From positions 1-37,138 of the forward strand of contig NZ_JARXRM010000042.1 in the NCBI RefSeq assembly GCF_029887875.1: a DNA stretch of 37,138 nucleotides. The letters are read 5' to 3'. This DNA is from Luteimonas endophytica. Lineage in GTDB: Bacteria; Pseudomonadota; Gammaproteobacteria; Xanthomonadales; Xanthomonadaceae. Below the pieces are notes generated by a model. It was not told the origin of the DNA. It did not search any database and saw only the letters and a list, made by a program, of their open reading frames with translations. Shown one piece after another: positions 15,496 to 24,124 of this stretch; positions within the stretch are counted from its first letter, which is position 1, and each line of letters begins with the position of its first letter. The position numbers were made by a program, and so were the translations under genes.

Positions 15496-16136
15496 GGCTC
15501 GCGTTCCTCGCGGCGCAGATCGCCGAGGTAGTAGCCGAACACCGTGCCGGCGATCGCCGCCACGACCAGCACCTTGAGCAGGAAGCGCATCGTCAGCTCG
15601 CCGCCGAGCAGGTTGTAGACCAGCGCGATCATGTCGCCTACCAGCACCGCGGAGGCGATGAACAGGGTGAGGTAGGTGAGCCAGCGCCGCACCGCCGACA
15701 GCCGCTTGACCGGATGGCGCGCCAGTTCCCGCCCGAGGTGGTGGGCGACGTAAAGGAACACCGGAAAGGCGATCAGCACCGAAGCGGTGGACCACCGCAT
15801 CGACCTGGCCAGCCGGCGGGCGAGAAAGTCGCCGTCGGCCGGGTCCGGGAACGCCCGGGTGATCAGGTCGAACAGCAGGCTGCCGACGTGGAAGGCCGAG
15901 ACGTACAGGGTGGTGAACAGCACCAGGTACAGGAACGCCTCGCGTGGCGACAGATACGGCCGCGGCCGCGGCACCGGCACCGGGAACGGCACCTCGGCAT
16001 AGGCATCGAGCGCCGCGCGCACCTGCTCGGGCGGCCACCCGGCCGCGTCCAGCGCCGCGGCGATGGTCTCGCGGGATTCCCCCTTGCACAGCGCATCGCG
16101 CACGAACAGCTCGAGATCCTGGGTTGCCGCCGCCAT
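15492..16136 (-). CDS. DUF5671-like four-helix membrane protein
   Basis: 214 residues. The N-terminal 50 residues form a soluble helical module (LELFVRDALCKGESRETIAAALDAAGWPPEQVRAALDAY) like those that precede DUF5671. Then come four hydrophobic helices (EAFLYLVLFTTLYVSAFHVGSLLFDL, STASVLIAFPVFLYVAHHLG, WLTYLTLFIASAVLVGDMIALVYNLL, FLLKVLVVAAIAGTVFGYYL). Function unknown. The start at 16136 has AGGAG 6-7 nt upstream; ATG at 16154 is less well placed. First gene of a two-gene operon, divergent from the GT2 operon; the two share the 16137-16359 region. Confidence 0.82.
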   Translation of the reverse strand: MAAATQDLELFVRDALCKGESRETIAAALDAAGWPPEQVRAALDAYAEVPFPVPVPRPRPYLSPREAFLYLVLFTTLYVSAFHVGSLLFDLITRAFPDPADGDFLARRLARSMRWSTASVLIAFPVFLYVAHHLGRELARHPVKRLSAVRRWLTYLTLFIASAVLVGDMIALVYNLLGGELTMRFLLKVLVVAAIAGTVFGYYLGDLRREEREP

Positions 16137-16162
16137 CGCCTGCTCCTGTCGCATCGGTGGCG

Positions 16163-16172
16163 GCAGCCTAGC
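16163..16172 (-). promoter_or_regulatory. Probable -10 motif GCTAGGCTGC (minus strand)
   Basis: On the minus strand TAGGCT, within GCTAGGCTGC, lies about 30 nt before the ATG at 16136. It matches the GCTANNNTGC pattern found before other genes and is likely the promoter of the DUF5671-like operon. Confidence 0.45.
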
Positions 16173-16225
16173 AGCCGGCGGCAATGGGGGGAGATGCCGC
16201 GGGCGGGCAGCCCCAGGGCAGCCGA

Positions 16226-16254
16226 TGACGCAGTGCGTCATACGCAGGCGTATG
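16226..16254. promoter_or_regulatory. Two overlapping palindromes, candidate operator
   Basis: TGACGCA-G-TGCGTCA (16226-16240) is a perfect 15-bp palindrome. It overlaps CATACGC-AG-GCGTATG (16239-16254), also perfect. They lie between two divergent operons, 50-80 bp upstream of the sigma-54-like promoter and about 55 bp from the opposite -10. This is the position expected for a regulator or enhancer-binding protein. The regulator is not identified. Confidence 0.55.
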
Positions 16255-16303
16255 GAAGCGAGCCGGCCCCCGCGGGCTCCCCGATGTGACGTGGTTCTCA
16301 CTA

Positions 16304-16320
16304 TTGGCACGATTCTTGGA
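16304..16320 (+). promoter_or_regulatory. Sigma-54 (RpoN)-type promoter
   Basis: TTGGCACGATTCTTGGA matches the consensus YTGGCACG-N4-TTGCW with the -24 GG (16306-16307) and correct 10-nt spacing to the -12 element. There the usual GC reads GG, the only core deviation. The predicted start is near 16332, 28 nt before the GTG of the GT2 gene, whose GGAG ribosome site lies between. Confidence 0.6.
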
Positions 16321-16359
16321 TGTACCGGGGACCCCCGCCCCCGCCCCCGGAGCTCCTCC

Positions 16360-17763
16360 GTGCTCGATCGCGTTGCGCCGTCACCGCTCCTCCAGCCCCT
16401 GCCGCCTCCGAACCAGGCTCCGATCGCGACGTTCACGCCCCGACGCCGCTTCTACGTGCCGGTGCCGGCGAAGTTCGTCCTGATCCTCACCCTGGCGCTG
16501 GCCTGGGCGGCGCTCAGCGTGTGGCTCTCGCGCCCCTGGCTGGATGGCCTGTCGGCGGTGGCCGGCTTCTGGCTGGCGCTGTTCGTGATCGCCTTCATCG
16601 CCTACGTGCCCGGCTTCATGAACGCGTTCCTGGTCGGCTCGATGCTGGCCGACCGACGGCCGCCGCGGCGCGCCATCGCCGACTATCCCGATCTCTGCGT
16701 GCTGGTGGCCAGCTACAACGAGCGCGCCACCATCGCCGACACCCTGCGCAGCCTCGAGGCCCAGGACTACCCCGGCCAGGTGGAGGTGCTGGTGATCGAC
16801 GACGGCTCGACCGACGGCAGCTTCGACATCGCCCGCGACGAGGCCGCGCTGCGATCGCGCCCGGGCATGCTGCAGCGGGTGCTGGCGATGCCGGCCAACG
16901 GCGGCAAGGCCCGCGCGCTCAACGCCGGGCTGGCGGCCACCACCCAGGAGCTGGTGGTCACCATCGACGCCGACTCCTACCTGCGCCCCGACGCGCTGCG
17001 CAAGCTGGTCGAGCGGTTCCTGTCCGACCCGCCCGGCACCGTGGCCGTGGCCGGCTGCGTGCTGGTGCGCAATTCGCGCAGCAACTGGCTGACCCGCGCC
17101 CAGGAGTGGGACTACTTCCACGGCATCGCTGCGGTCAAGCGGATGCAGAGCATGTACCACGGCACCCTGGTGGCGCAGGGCGCGTTCTCGCTGTACACGC
17201 GCACCGCCCTGGTGCGGGTCGGCGCATGGCCCGAATGCGTGGGCGAGGACATCGTGCTGTCGTGGGCGCTGTTGCGCACCGGCGCGCGGGTCGGCTACTG
17301 CGAGGACGCCTGTCTGTTCACCCAGGTGCCGGAGACGGTCGGGCAGTTCGCGCGCCAGCGCCGGCGCTGGTCGCGCGGCCTGATGGAAGCGTTCGCCCGC
17401 CATGGCGGCCTGCTGGTGAAGCCGCGCATGACCACCCTCTTCATCTGGTGGAACCTGCTGTTCCTGCCGCTCGACCTGGTCTTCACCCTGGCGTTCCTGC
17501 CGGGCCTGGTGCTGGCGCTGTTCGGCTACTACTGGATCGCCGGCGTGATGACCCTGCTGGTGCTGCCGCTGGCGGCGATCTGGAACCTGGTGATCTTCCG
17601 GGTACAGGCGGGGATGTTCAAGACGCAGGACCTCAGGGTCCGGCGCAACATCCGTGGATTCCTGCTGTATTCGCTCTGCTACACCATGCTGCTGCAGCCG
17701 GTCTGCGTGATGGGCTACGCCTCCGAACTGCTGCGCCTGCGCAAGAACTGGGGAACCAAGTGA
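16360..17763 (+). CDS. Processive family-2 glycosyltransferase (PgaC/IcaA-like)
   Basis: 467 residues, inner membrane. Two N-terminal helices (about 38-58 and 66-94), a cytoplasmic GT-A domain and three or so C-terminal helices. All motifs of processive beta-glycan synthases are present: DDGSTDGS (147-154), IDADS (202-206, DxD), GED (295-297, general base) and QRRRW (333-337). The overall plan is closest to poly-beta-1,6-GlcNAc synthases, but the polymer is not certain. PgaB deacetylase and PgaD are missing. The GTG at 16360 is preceded by GGAG; the longer upstream frame runs through the promoter. It is translationally coupled to the barrel gene (TGATG at 17761-17765). Likely RpoN-dependent. 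Confidence 0.9.
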   Translation: MLDRVAPSPLLQPLPPPNQAPIATFTPRRRFYVPVPAKFVLILTLALAWAALSVWLSRPWLDGLSAVAGFWLALFVIAFIAYVPGFMNAFLVGSMLADRRPPRRAIADYPDLCVLVASYNERATIADTLRSLEAQDYPGQVEVLVIDDGSTDGSFDIARDEAALRSRPGMLQRVLAMPANGGKARALNAGLAATTQELVVTIDADSYLRPDALRKLVERFLSDPPGTVAVAGCVLVRNSRSNWLTRAQEWDYFHGIAAVKRMQSMYHGTLVAQGAFSLYTRTALVRVGAWPECVGEDIVLSWALLRTGARVGYCEDACLFTQVPETVGQFARQRRRWSRGLMEAFARHGGLLVKPRMTTLFIWWNLLFLPLDLVFTLAFLPGLVLALFGYYWIAGVMTLLVLPLAAIWNLVIFRVQAGMFKTQDLRVRRNIRGFLLYSLCYTMLLQPVCVMGYASELLRLRKNWGTK

Positions 17764-18695
17764 TGGATCGTCGACTGCTCCTGGCCGCACTGGCCCTCGC
17801 CCTGCTGCCGCAGGCACCCGCCTTCGCCGAAGACGATCCGATGGCCCTGCGCCCGCGGGTCTTCGCCAGCTCCGACGCCGACGGCAACGAGACCTGGAAG
17901 ACCTCGCTGGGCTGGGACTGGACCCGCACCGACCGCGAACACTGGACCGGCGTCGACGTCGAGCACGCGCGATACTCGGGCGACCACTGGTCGCACAGCG
18001 AACAGCGCGCCTATCTCAACGCCGGCGGCACCCTCGGTGCCGGCGAGACCACCGACGACACCTGGCGCTGGCAGGCGCGGGTCGGGAGCAACGGCGACGA
18101 CCTGATCGGCAGCGCGTCGCTGCACACCGAGGGCGAGCACCGCCGCGAGCTCTTCATCGAGCGCGACCTGCTCGAGACCCGCGACGGCACCGGGCTGGGC
18201 CGCATGTCCACCTTCGCCGGCGCCGCCATCGATCGACCGCTGGGCGGCCGCCTCAGCGGCACCCTGCTGGCGGGCCTGCAGGACTTCGGCGACGACAACC
18301 TGCGCACCCACCTGCGCGGCAACCTGGTGCACGCGCTGGTGCCCGAACAGGGCCTGAGCCTGCAGCTGCGCACCCGCTACTACCGCAACAGCGAGCCCCG
18401 CGCCGGCGACTACTACTCGCCGGACTGGTACGGCGAGGCCCTGGGCGTGCTGGCGCTGCGCCGGGTGATCGGCGGCTACACCTGGCGCGCGGCGGCCGGC
18501 ATCGGCCGCCAGCGCAGCGCGGACGACGACTGGAAGCGCGCGCGCATGCTCCAGGTCGGGCTGGAAACGCCGCGCTGGAAACAGAGCTGGCTGCGGCTGG
18601 ACGCCGGCTATTCCGACACGCCGGTCGCCACCAGCACCGGGACCGGCAGCTACAGCTACCGCTACCTGATGCTGGAAGCGGTGACCGCGTTCTGA
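17763..18695 (+). CDS. Outer-membrane beta-barrel protein, partner of the GT2
   Basis: 310 residues. A signal peptide ([18 protein letters not shown]) is followed by amphipathic strands rich in aromatic/Gly alternation ([83 protein letters not shown]), ending in Phe as barrel proteins do. Its length fits about 14-16 strands. It resembles the barrel part of PgaA/HmsH without TPR repeats, so a role as exit pore for the polymer made by the upstream enzyme is reasonable inference. ATG overlaps the stop of the GT2 gene. Confidence 0.8.
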   Translation: MDRRLLLAALALALLPQAPAFAEDDPMALRPRVFASSDADGNETWKTSLGWDWTRTDREHWTGVDVEHARYSGDHWSHSEQRAYLNAGGTLGAGETTDDTWRWQARVGSNGDDLIGSASLHTEGEHRRELFIERDLLETRDGTGLGRMSTFAGAAIDRPLGGRLSGTLLAGLQDFGDDNLRTHLRGNLVHALVPEQGLSLQLRTRYYRNSEPRAGDYYSPDWYGEALGVLALRRVIGGYTWRAAAGIGRQRSADDDWKRARMLQVGLETPRWKQSWLRLDAGYSDTPVATSTGTGSYSYRYLMLEAVTAF

Positions 18696-18778
18696 GCGCG
18701 CTTGCGCCTGCGACCATCCGCGGCCATGGTGGCCGCTTCCGGTGCCGCCGTGGCGCCGTCCGCCGCAAGGAGCCGCCC

Positions 18779-20038
18779 ATGCCGCTGCGCCCGCTGCCCA
18801 CCCTGCTGCTCATCGCCGGCCTCGCCACCGCCGCGGCGACGGCGCGCGCCGAGGAGCCGGCGGCCGCGGCGCCCGCCGGCGAACCGATCGCCGCGGTCCG
18901 CGTCGCCTTCGACCGCGATGGCGTCACCGAGACCCGCGCCGAGGGGCTGGCGGACATCGCCGCCGGGCGCGCGGTGAGCGCCGACGACCCGGTGCGGGTC
19001 GCCTCGATCTCGAAGCTGGTGGTCGCGATCGCGGCGATGCGCCTGGTCGAGCAGGAAGCGCTCGAGCTCGACGCCGACGTCTCCGGCCTGCTCGGCTGGA
19101 CCCTGCGCAACCCGGCGTTCCCGGACCGGCCGATCACCCTGCGCCAGCTGCTCTCGCACCGCTCCAGCCTCACCGACGCGGCCGGCTACTGGGACGTGCC
19201 GCTGGACGCGGCACTGCGCGACATTCCCGAGGATCCGCGCGCCTGGGACCGGGCCCATCCGCCGGGCGGCTACTTCCGCTACGCCAACCTCAACTTCCCG
19301 CTCGTGGCCGCGGCGATGGAGAACGCCACCGGCGAGCGCTTCGACCTGCTGATGCAGCGGCTGGTGCTGGCGCCGCTGGGCATCGCCGGCTGCTTCAACT
19401 GGGCCGCCTGCGACGCGGCCACTGCCGCGCGCGCGGTGGTGCTCTACGACGGCGAAGGCGAACCGGTGCGCGACGACCACCGCGGCGGGCGCCCGGACTG
19501 CCCGGTGCTGCCGGCCGGAGACGGCAGCTGCGATCTGTCGCAATGGCGCCCCGGGGTGAACGGGGCGATGTTCGCGCCGCAGGGCGGCCTGCGCGTCTCC
19601 GCCAACGGCCTGGCGAGGATCGGGCGGCTGCTGCTGGGCGAGGGCGCTGTCGACGGGGTGCGCCTGCTCGCGCCGGAGTCGGTCCGCGAACTGCTGCGCC
19701 CGCACTGGACCGCCGCGCCCGGCAACGGCACCACCTTCGAGGAGGACGACAGCGGCCAGTCGCGGCCCGGCTTCCAGTGCCGCTACGGCCTGGCGGTGCA
19801 GATCCTCGCCACGCCGCGCGAGGGCTGCCGCGACGACCCGTTCGGCGATGGGGTGGCGCGCGTCGGCCACGCGGGCTCAGCCTACGGGCTGCTGTCCGGG
19901 TTGTGGCTGGACCGCGAAGCCGGTACCGGCGTGGCCTACTTCGTCACCGGCATGCCCGATGCCGCACCCGGCGCGCATTCCGCGTTCACCGCCATCGAGG
20001 AGCGGATGGCGCGCGGGCCAGACCCCGCTGATCCGTAG
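18779..20038 (+). CDS. Exported serine hydrolase, beta-lactamase class C / penicillin-binding-like
   Basis: 419 residues. A signal peptide ([18 protein letters not shown]) and a beta-lactamase fold: nucleophile motif SISK (76-79), second motif YAN (168-170, in FRYANLNF), and HAG in [14 protein letters not shown] in place of KTG. HxG at the third site is typical of esterase/D-aminopeptidase-type members rather than true AmpC enzymes. The substrate is unknown: peptide, ester or cell-wall fragments. Several cysteines ([41 protein letters not shown]) suggest disulfides in the periplasm. AAGGAG sits 6 nt before the ATG. The stop codon TAG is part of a REP-A element. Confidence 0.9.
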   Translation: MPLRPLPTLLLIAGLATAAATARAEEPAAAAPAGEPIAAVRVAFDRDGVTETRAEGLADIAAGRAVSADDPVRVASISKLVVAIAAMRLVEQEALELDADVSGLLGWTLRNPAFPDRPITLRQLLSHRSSLTDAAGYWDVPLDAALRDIPEDPRAWDRAHPPGGYFRYANLNFPLVAAAMENATGERFDLLMQRLVLAPLGIAGCFNWAACDAATAARAVVLYDGEGEPVRDDHRGGRPDCPVLPAGDGSCDLSQWRPGVNGAMFAPQGGLRVSANGLARIGRLLLGEGAVDGVRLLAPESVRELLRPHWTAAPGNGTTFEEDDSGQSRPGFQCRYGLAVQILATPREGCRDDPFGDGVARVGHAGSAYGLLSGLWLDREAGTGVAYFVTGMPDAAPGAHSAFTAIEERMARGPDPADP

Positions 20039-20067
20039 GAACGGTCCATGGCCGCGGGGCCCGCGGG
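20035..20067 (+). repeat. REP-A overlapping a stop codon
   Basis: GTAGGAACGGTCCATGGCCG starts at 20035. Its TAG (20036-20038) is the stop codon of the serine hydrolase gene. No REP-B partner is seen. It separates this gene from the convergent nei-like gene. Confidence 0.6.
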
Positions 20068-20084
20068 CGGCTCCGGCCGGGAGG

Positions 20085-20822
20085 TCATTCGTAGAGCCGC
20101 TGGCAGGCGGCGCACCAGAACGCGTGGCGCTGCGCCCGGCCCAGCTGCTTGCGGTACTGGAGCCGCTCGCCGTCGCGCGGGCAGACCGTCTTGGTATGCA
20201 CCTGGTAGTGCTTCTTGAGCACGAAGGCGCGTTTCCAGCGCAGGAAATCGAAGCTGTACTCGCGCGCCTGATCGATCAGCTCCGACAACTTGCGCGGCGG
20301 CAGCGCACCGATGCGGCTCTCGGGGTGCACGCGGATGCGGTGCAGCACCTCGTTCTTGATGATGTTGCCCACGCCGGCGAAGATATCCTGGTCGAGCAGC
20401 GCATCGGCCGCCAGCATCTGCGGATGGCGCTTGAGCTTGCGCCGCGCCAGCGCCCGGTCCCAGGCCGGGTCGAGTACGTCGCCACGCCAGTCGTAGACCT
20501 CCTCCGGCGCACCTTCGACGATGCGGACCGAGCACGCGTACAGGTTCAGCTCCTCGCCGCCGCTGAAGCCAAGCCCCAGCCGCACCGGCGCGGCCTTGCG
20601 TTCGTTGATGCGCGAACTGCCGAACAACAGGAAATGGACGCGGACGAAGAAGCCGTCGAACTCCAGCAGGAAGTGCTTGCCCCAGCTGCGTACCGCGCGC
20701 AGGGTGCGGTTGGCAAGGCGGCCGATGTCCTGTTTGCTGTTGCCCTCCACGCGCAGCACCCGGCGACCCGCGAAGCCGGCGGCCTGCTCCCTGAGGATGA
20801 CGATGGAGGGGCCTTCGGGCAT
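20085..20822 (-). CDS. Fpg/Nei-family DNA glycosylase/AP lyase
   Basis: 245 residues. Starts MPEGPS, where Pro2 is the catalytic nucleophile after Met removal and Glu3 assists. The H2TH region (ADALLDQDIFAGVGNIIKNEVLHRIRVHPES) and the C-terminal zinc finger (CPRDGERLQ...CAACQRLY, four cysteines) are complete. It excises oxidised bases and cuts the abasic site. MPEGPS and IFAGVGNIIKNEVL point to the Nei (endonuclease VIII) branch rather than Fpg, which begins MPELPE. The gene stands alone, convergent with the serine hydrolase. AATACT about 10 nt upstream of the ATG could be a -10, implying a very short leader or none. Confidence 0.92.
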   Translation of the reverse strand: MPEGPSIVILREQAAGFAGRRVLRVEGNSKQDIGRLANRTLRAVRSWGKHFLLEFDGFFVRVHFLLFGSSRINERKAAPVRLGLGFSGGEELNLYACSVRIVEGAPEEVYDWRGDVLDPAWDRALARRKLKRHPQMLAADALLDQDIFAGVGNIIKNEVLHRIRVHPESRIGALPPRKLSELIDQAREYSFDFLRWKRAFVLKKHYQVHTKTVCPRDGERLQYRKQLGRAQRHAFWCAACQRLYE

Positions 20823-21074
20823 GGCCGGAGTATTCCGCGCGGCCGGGTGAGGCCGACGTCAGCATGCCCGCCGCTTCGCGAGCGGGCGCGGGCCGCTGCG
20901 CCTGGCCGGGCCCACGCCTCGACCGCGACGCGCGGGGGTGCCGGCGCCAGAGACGCCCCGCGCGCAGGACGTACCCGCCGCGCTGCACGACGCAGCTGGC
21001 CGGAGTGCCAGCGCTTCACGCCACCACCACCGCGCGTCCGCTGCTATCGCCGCACCTCCCGCAGGCCCCCAACC

Positions 21075-21830
21075 ATGGCCCGTCGCCCCCCGCCGCGTGC
21101 TCCCGCCCACACCCGGATCGGCTGCGCCGGCTGGTCGATCGCGTCCGCGAACCGGCACCTGTTCGGCGAAGGCGCCAGCATGCTGGCGCGCTACGCCACC
21201 CGCTTCGACGCCGTCGAGATCAATTCCTCGTTCTATCGCCCGCATCTGCGGACGACCTACGTGCGCTGGGCCGACACCGTGCCCGAGGATTTCCGCTTCG
21301 CGGTCAAGCTGCCGCGCACGATCACCCACGACGCGCGCCTGCAGCGCAGCGGGCCGATGCTGGACGCGTTTCTCGCGCAGGCCGGCGGCCTCGGCGATAA
21401 GCTGGGCTGCCTGCTGGTGCAGCTGCCGCCGAGCCTGGCGTTCGACGCGCGCGCCGCCGCTACGTTCTTCGCGATGCTGCGGCGGCGCTGGAGCGGGCCG
21501 GTGGCGTGCGAGCCGCGGCATCCGAGCTGGTTCGCCCCGCGATGCCAGGCGCTGTGGGCGCGCCATCGGATCGCGCGCGTCGCCGCCGACCCGGCGCGCG
21601 TGCCGGAGGCGGCGGTCGCCGGCGGAGCCGGCGCGGTGCGCTATTGGCGCTGGCACGGCGCGCCGCGCATGTACTACAGCGCCTACGACGAGCCGGCGCT
21701 GCGTGCGCTGGCGGCCGAGGTGGCGCGCGCAACCCCGGCCGGCGCGGAAGCCTGGGTGATCTTCGACAACACCACCCTCGGCCACGCCACCACCAACGCC
21801 GCCTCGTTCCAGGCGCTGGCCAAACGCTGA
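21075..21830 (+). CDS. DUF72 family TIM-barrel protein
   Basis: 251 residues. DUF72 (YecE) signatures in order: IGCAGWSI, LARYATRFDAVEINSSFYR, FRFAVKLPRTITHD, LGCLLVQLPPSLAFD, VACEPRHPSWF, YWRWHGAPRMYYSAYDEPAL, WVIFDNTTLGHATTNA. The fold is a TIM barrel related to sugar-phosphate isomerases and AP endonuclease IV; its function is not established. The ATG at 21075 puts the family start ten residues in; the upstream frame comes from another gene's shadow. It is convergent with the lipoprotein gene, with only 9 bp between stops. Confidence 0.9.
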   Translation: MARRPPPRAPAHTRIGCAGWSIASANRHLFGEGASMLARYATRFDAVEINSSFYRPHLRTTYVRWADTVPEDFRFAVKLPRTITHDARLQRSGPMLDAFLAQAGGLGDKLGCLLVQLPPSLAFDARAAATFFAMLRRRWSGPVACEPRHPSWFAPRCQALWARHRIARVAADPARVPEAAVAGGAGAVRYWRWHGAPRMYYSAYDEPALRALAAEVARATPAGAEAWVIFDNTTLGHATTNAASFQALAKR

Positions 21831-21839
21831 GCAGGCGGC

Positions 21840-22733
21840 CTACCCGGCCTGCGTAGCGGCAGCCGCGCCGGTCTCCGCGGCGGCGCCGTCGTCCTGCTGC
21901 GCGGCATCCGCCGCGTTCGCGGAGTCGCGCTCCAGCACCACCACGTAGCCGTGCAGCGGAATGGCGCCGGTGCTCACATCGATCCAGTACTCGCGCCCGC
22001 CGCTGCGCAGCAGGTAGGAGTCGTGGCGGTAATCTGGCACCGCCACCGCGCCGTGCTGGTGCTTCTCGATCGTCGCGCGGCCGCCCGCCGCGGCCGCCAC
22101 CTCGCGGGTGTACTGCACCCGGTCGATGCGCCGGCCGCCCAGCGCAGCGATCGCCTCCTCGTAATGGCGGTGGAACCGCTGCGCGGTCCAGGGCCGCTCG
22201 GGATCCTGGCCGAGGTGGAACTTGTCGCGGAAGATCCGGCCCTCCACCAGCAGCGCGCGCTCGCCAGCGAGGAAATACTGGCCGTCGCCGGCGATGTCGC
22301 GCTCGGTCTCGCGGTAGGCGCTCTGCAGCTCCGCCGGGGCCTCCAGCAGCGGAAACGGCGGCAGCGCGACCGCGCTTTCGGGCACGTCCGCGGGATCGAA
22401 ACCGCCGGATTGGGTCGCGGCCGCCGGCGCGGGGGCCGGATCGTCCTGCGGCAGCGGCACGGGCGGAGTGCCTGCGGCAGGCGGCGCATCGCCACCGGGC
22501 AGGCGCCCGGCAGCCGGTTCATCCCCGGTCGTCAGTTCCGCGATGCCGGCGGCGGCACCCGGCGGCAGCGGCGCGGCGTCCAGCCCCTTCGCGGCGATCC
22601 CGCTTCCCGGCGCCGCGGTGCCCGGCCGATCGCCGGCCGCGCCGGCCCCGGCATCGGACGCATCCGGCGCGCAGGCGCCCAGCAGCAACATCGAAAGGCA
22701 GCAGCCCAGCACGGTCGTCCATGCACGCGTCAT
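21840..22733 (-). CDS. Putative lipoprotein of unknown function
   Basis: 297 residues. A lipoprotein signal with lipobox LGAC (LSMLLLGACAPDAS; Cys about 20) is followed by a long low-complexity Ala/Gly/Pro/Asp-rich linker to about residue 130. A folded domain runs to about 270: LEAPAELQSAYRETERDIAGDGQYFLAGERALLVEGRIFRDKF, ERPWTAQRFHRHYEEAIAALGGRRIDRVQYTREV, AVPDYRHDSYLLRSGGREYWIDVSTGAIPLHGYVVVLERD. The last part resembles OmpA-linked proteins that act on a 'reading of unit vector' type beta domain, but I do not recognise a named family. GAGGGAA 6 nt before the ATG supports the start. Confidence 0.78.
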   Translation of the reverse strand: MTRAWTTVLGCCLSMLLLGACAPDASDAGAGAAGDRPGTAAPGSGIAAKGLDAAPLPPGAAAGIAELTTGDEPAAGRLPGGDAPPAAGTPPVPLPQDDPAPAPAAATQSGGFDPADVPESAVALPPFPLLEAPAELQSAYRETERDIAGDGQYFLAGERALLVEGRIFRDKFHLGQDPERPWTAQRFHRHYEEAIAALGGRRIDRVQYTREVAAAAGGRATIEKHQHGAVAVPDYRHDSYLLRSGGREYWIDVSTGAIPLHGYVVVLERDSANAADAAQQDDGAAAETGAAAATQAG

Positions 22734-22825
22734 CGTGGTTCCCTCGGGGTCGGAGATACCAGTGCATACGCGTTGCGGGGGCCGCAAAGGTCACCGGACG
22801 GGTGCCGACCCGTGCGACGCGGCGC

Positions 22826-23665
22826 TCAGAGCATCGGCGCGCCGCCGGTAACGCCGTAGCGGGCGCCGGTGACGTAGCTGGCCTCGTCGGAGGCGAGGAA
22901 CACGAACACCGCCGCGACCTCCTTGGGCTGCCCCGGGCGCTTGAGCGGCACCTGCTGGCCGAAGCTCTCGACCTCGTCCGGCGGCATGGTGGCCGGGATC
23001 AGCGGCGTCCAGATCGGCCCGGGCGCCACCGAGTTCACGCGGATGCCCTTGTCCGCCAGCAGCCCGGCCAGTCCGGCGCTGAAGTTGGCGATCGCGCCCT
23101 TGGTGGCGGCGTACGGCAGCAGCGTGGGCTTGGGCTTGTCGGAGTTGATCGAACTGGTGTTCAGGATCGCCGAACCGGGCTTCATGTGCGGCACCGCCGC
23201 CTTGCACAGGTGGAACATCGCGGTCACGTTGACCTGGAAGGTATGGTCCCACTCCTCGTCGGGGATCTCCTCCAGCGACTCGCGCGACATCTGGTAGGCG
23301 GCGTTGTTGACCAGGATGTCGATGCCGCCGAGTTCGTCCACCGCGCGCTGGATGATCGCGCGGCACAGCTTGGGATCGGCGATGTCGCCGCGGACCAGCA
23401 CGCAGCGCCGCCCGGCCTGCTCGACCCAGCGCTTCGACTCGGCGGCGTCCTCGTCCTCGCACAGGTAGCTGATCAGTACGTCGGCGCCCTCGCGCGCGAA
23501 CGCGATCGCCACGGCGCGGCCGATGCCGCTGTCGCCGCCGGTGATCACCGCCACCTTGCCTTCGAGCTTGCCGCTGCCCTTGTAGCTGTCCTCGCCGTGA
23601 TCGGCCTTCGGGTCGAGCTTCTTCTCGGTTCCGGGATGGTCCTGCTGCTGCGCTGGCTGGTTCAT
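22826..23665 (-). CDS. SDR-family oxidoreductase, general-stress type
   Basis: 279 residues. Rossmann short-chain dehydrogenase with cofactor motif TGGDSGIGRA, NNAAYQ, catalytic Ser in LNTSSINS and YAATK (Tyr/Lys). The N-terminal extension (QDHPGTEKKLDPKADHGEDSYKGSGKLEGK) and C-terminal VTGARYGVTGGAPML are typical of the YhdF/YdaD stress-induced group found beside catalases and other desiccation or stress genes. The substrate is unknown. It is divergent from chaB across 149 bp. TATGTT (minus strand, 23715-23710) is a plausible -10. I chose the ATG at 23665 because the longer frame adds 27 residues of unrelated sequence. Confidence 0.92.
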   Translation of the reverse strand: MNQPAQQQDHPGTEKKLDPKADHGEDSYKGSGKLEGKVAVITGGDSGIGRAVAIAFAREGADVLISYLCEDEDAAESKRWVEQAGRRCVLVRGDIADPKLCRAIIQRAVDELGGIDILVNNAAYQMSRESLEEIPDEEWDHTFQVNVTAMFHLCKAAVPHMKPGSAILNTSSINSDKPKPTLLPYAATKGAIANFSAGLAGLLADKGIRVNSVAPGPIWTPLIPATMPPDEVESFGQQVPLKRPGQPKEVAAVFVFLASDEASYVTGARYGVTGGAPML

Positions 23666-23814
23666 GCGGTGGCCTCGTCGTGTCGTCCGCGCTGGCGGAA
23701 GAGGACGGCAACATAGGGCGGCGCGCGTCGAACCGACGTGATTCACGGCGAAGTCACGAGGCAGTCACCGCGACTGTCGCAGGATCGGCCGTCCGCAACG
23801 ACCGGAGAAGCGCG

Positions 23815-24042
23815 ATGCCCTACGACAGCACCAGCGAATTGCCCGACGCCGTGCGCGACAACCTGCCTCCGCATGCCCAGGACATCTACAAGGAGGCCTT
23901 CAACAGCGCCTGGGACCAGTACGCGGATCCGGACGAGCGCCGCGGCGACGCCTCGCGCGAGGAAACCTCGCACCGGGTGGCGTGGGCGGCGGTGAAAGAG
24001 AAATACGAGAAGGGCGACGACGACAAGTGGCACCCGAAATAG
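23815..24042 (+). CDS. chaB: ChaB family protein
   Basis: 75 residues, cytoplasmic. The ChaB motif covers most of it: ELPDAVRDNLPPHAQDIYKEAFNSAWDQY, then HRVAWAAVKEKYEKGDDDKWHPK. ChaB was named as a regulator of the cation antiporter ChaA in E. coli, but no chaA is here; stand-alone copies often sit with stress genes, as in this window. GGAGAAG 5 nt before the ATG fixes the start. Divergent from the SDR gene. Confidence 0.92.
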   Translation: MPYDSTSELPDAVRDNLPPHAQDIYKEAFNSAWDQYADPDERRGDASREETSHRVAWAAVKEKYEKGDDDKWHPK

Positions 24043-24063
24043 CCGGCGCCGGCTGCGGCCGGC
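24041..24063. terminator. Hairpin after chaB, between convergent genes
   Basis: AGCCGGCGCCGGCT (24041-24054, perfect palindrome) overlaps the chaB stop codon. GCCGGC-TGCG-GCCGGC (24048-24063) offers an alternative stem. It lies between chaB and the convergent autotransporter gene. No T-run follows. Confidence 0.35.
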
Positions 24064-24124
24064 ACCGGGCGTGCCATCGTTTCGCCAGGCCCGGAGGATC
24101 GCCGGCCCGGCGGCCCGCGCCGGC

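Noticed and set aside
16286..16301. GTGA-N8-TCAC considered as a Clp/CRP site
   Set aside because: The half-sites are 8 bp apart instead of 6, and the outer bases do not fit TGTGA-N6-TCACA.
17763..18695. Calling the barrel protein PgaA
   Set aside because: No TPR region and only about 310 residues; only the barrel part is comparable.
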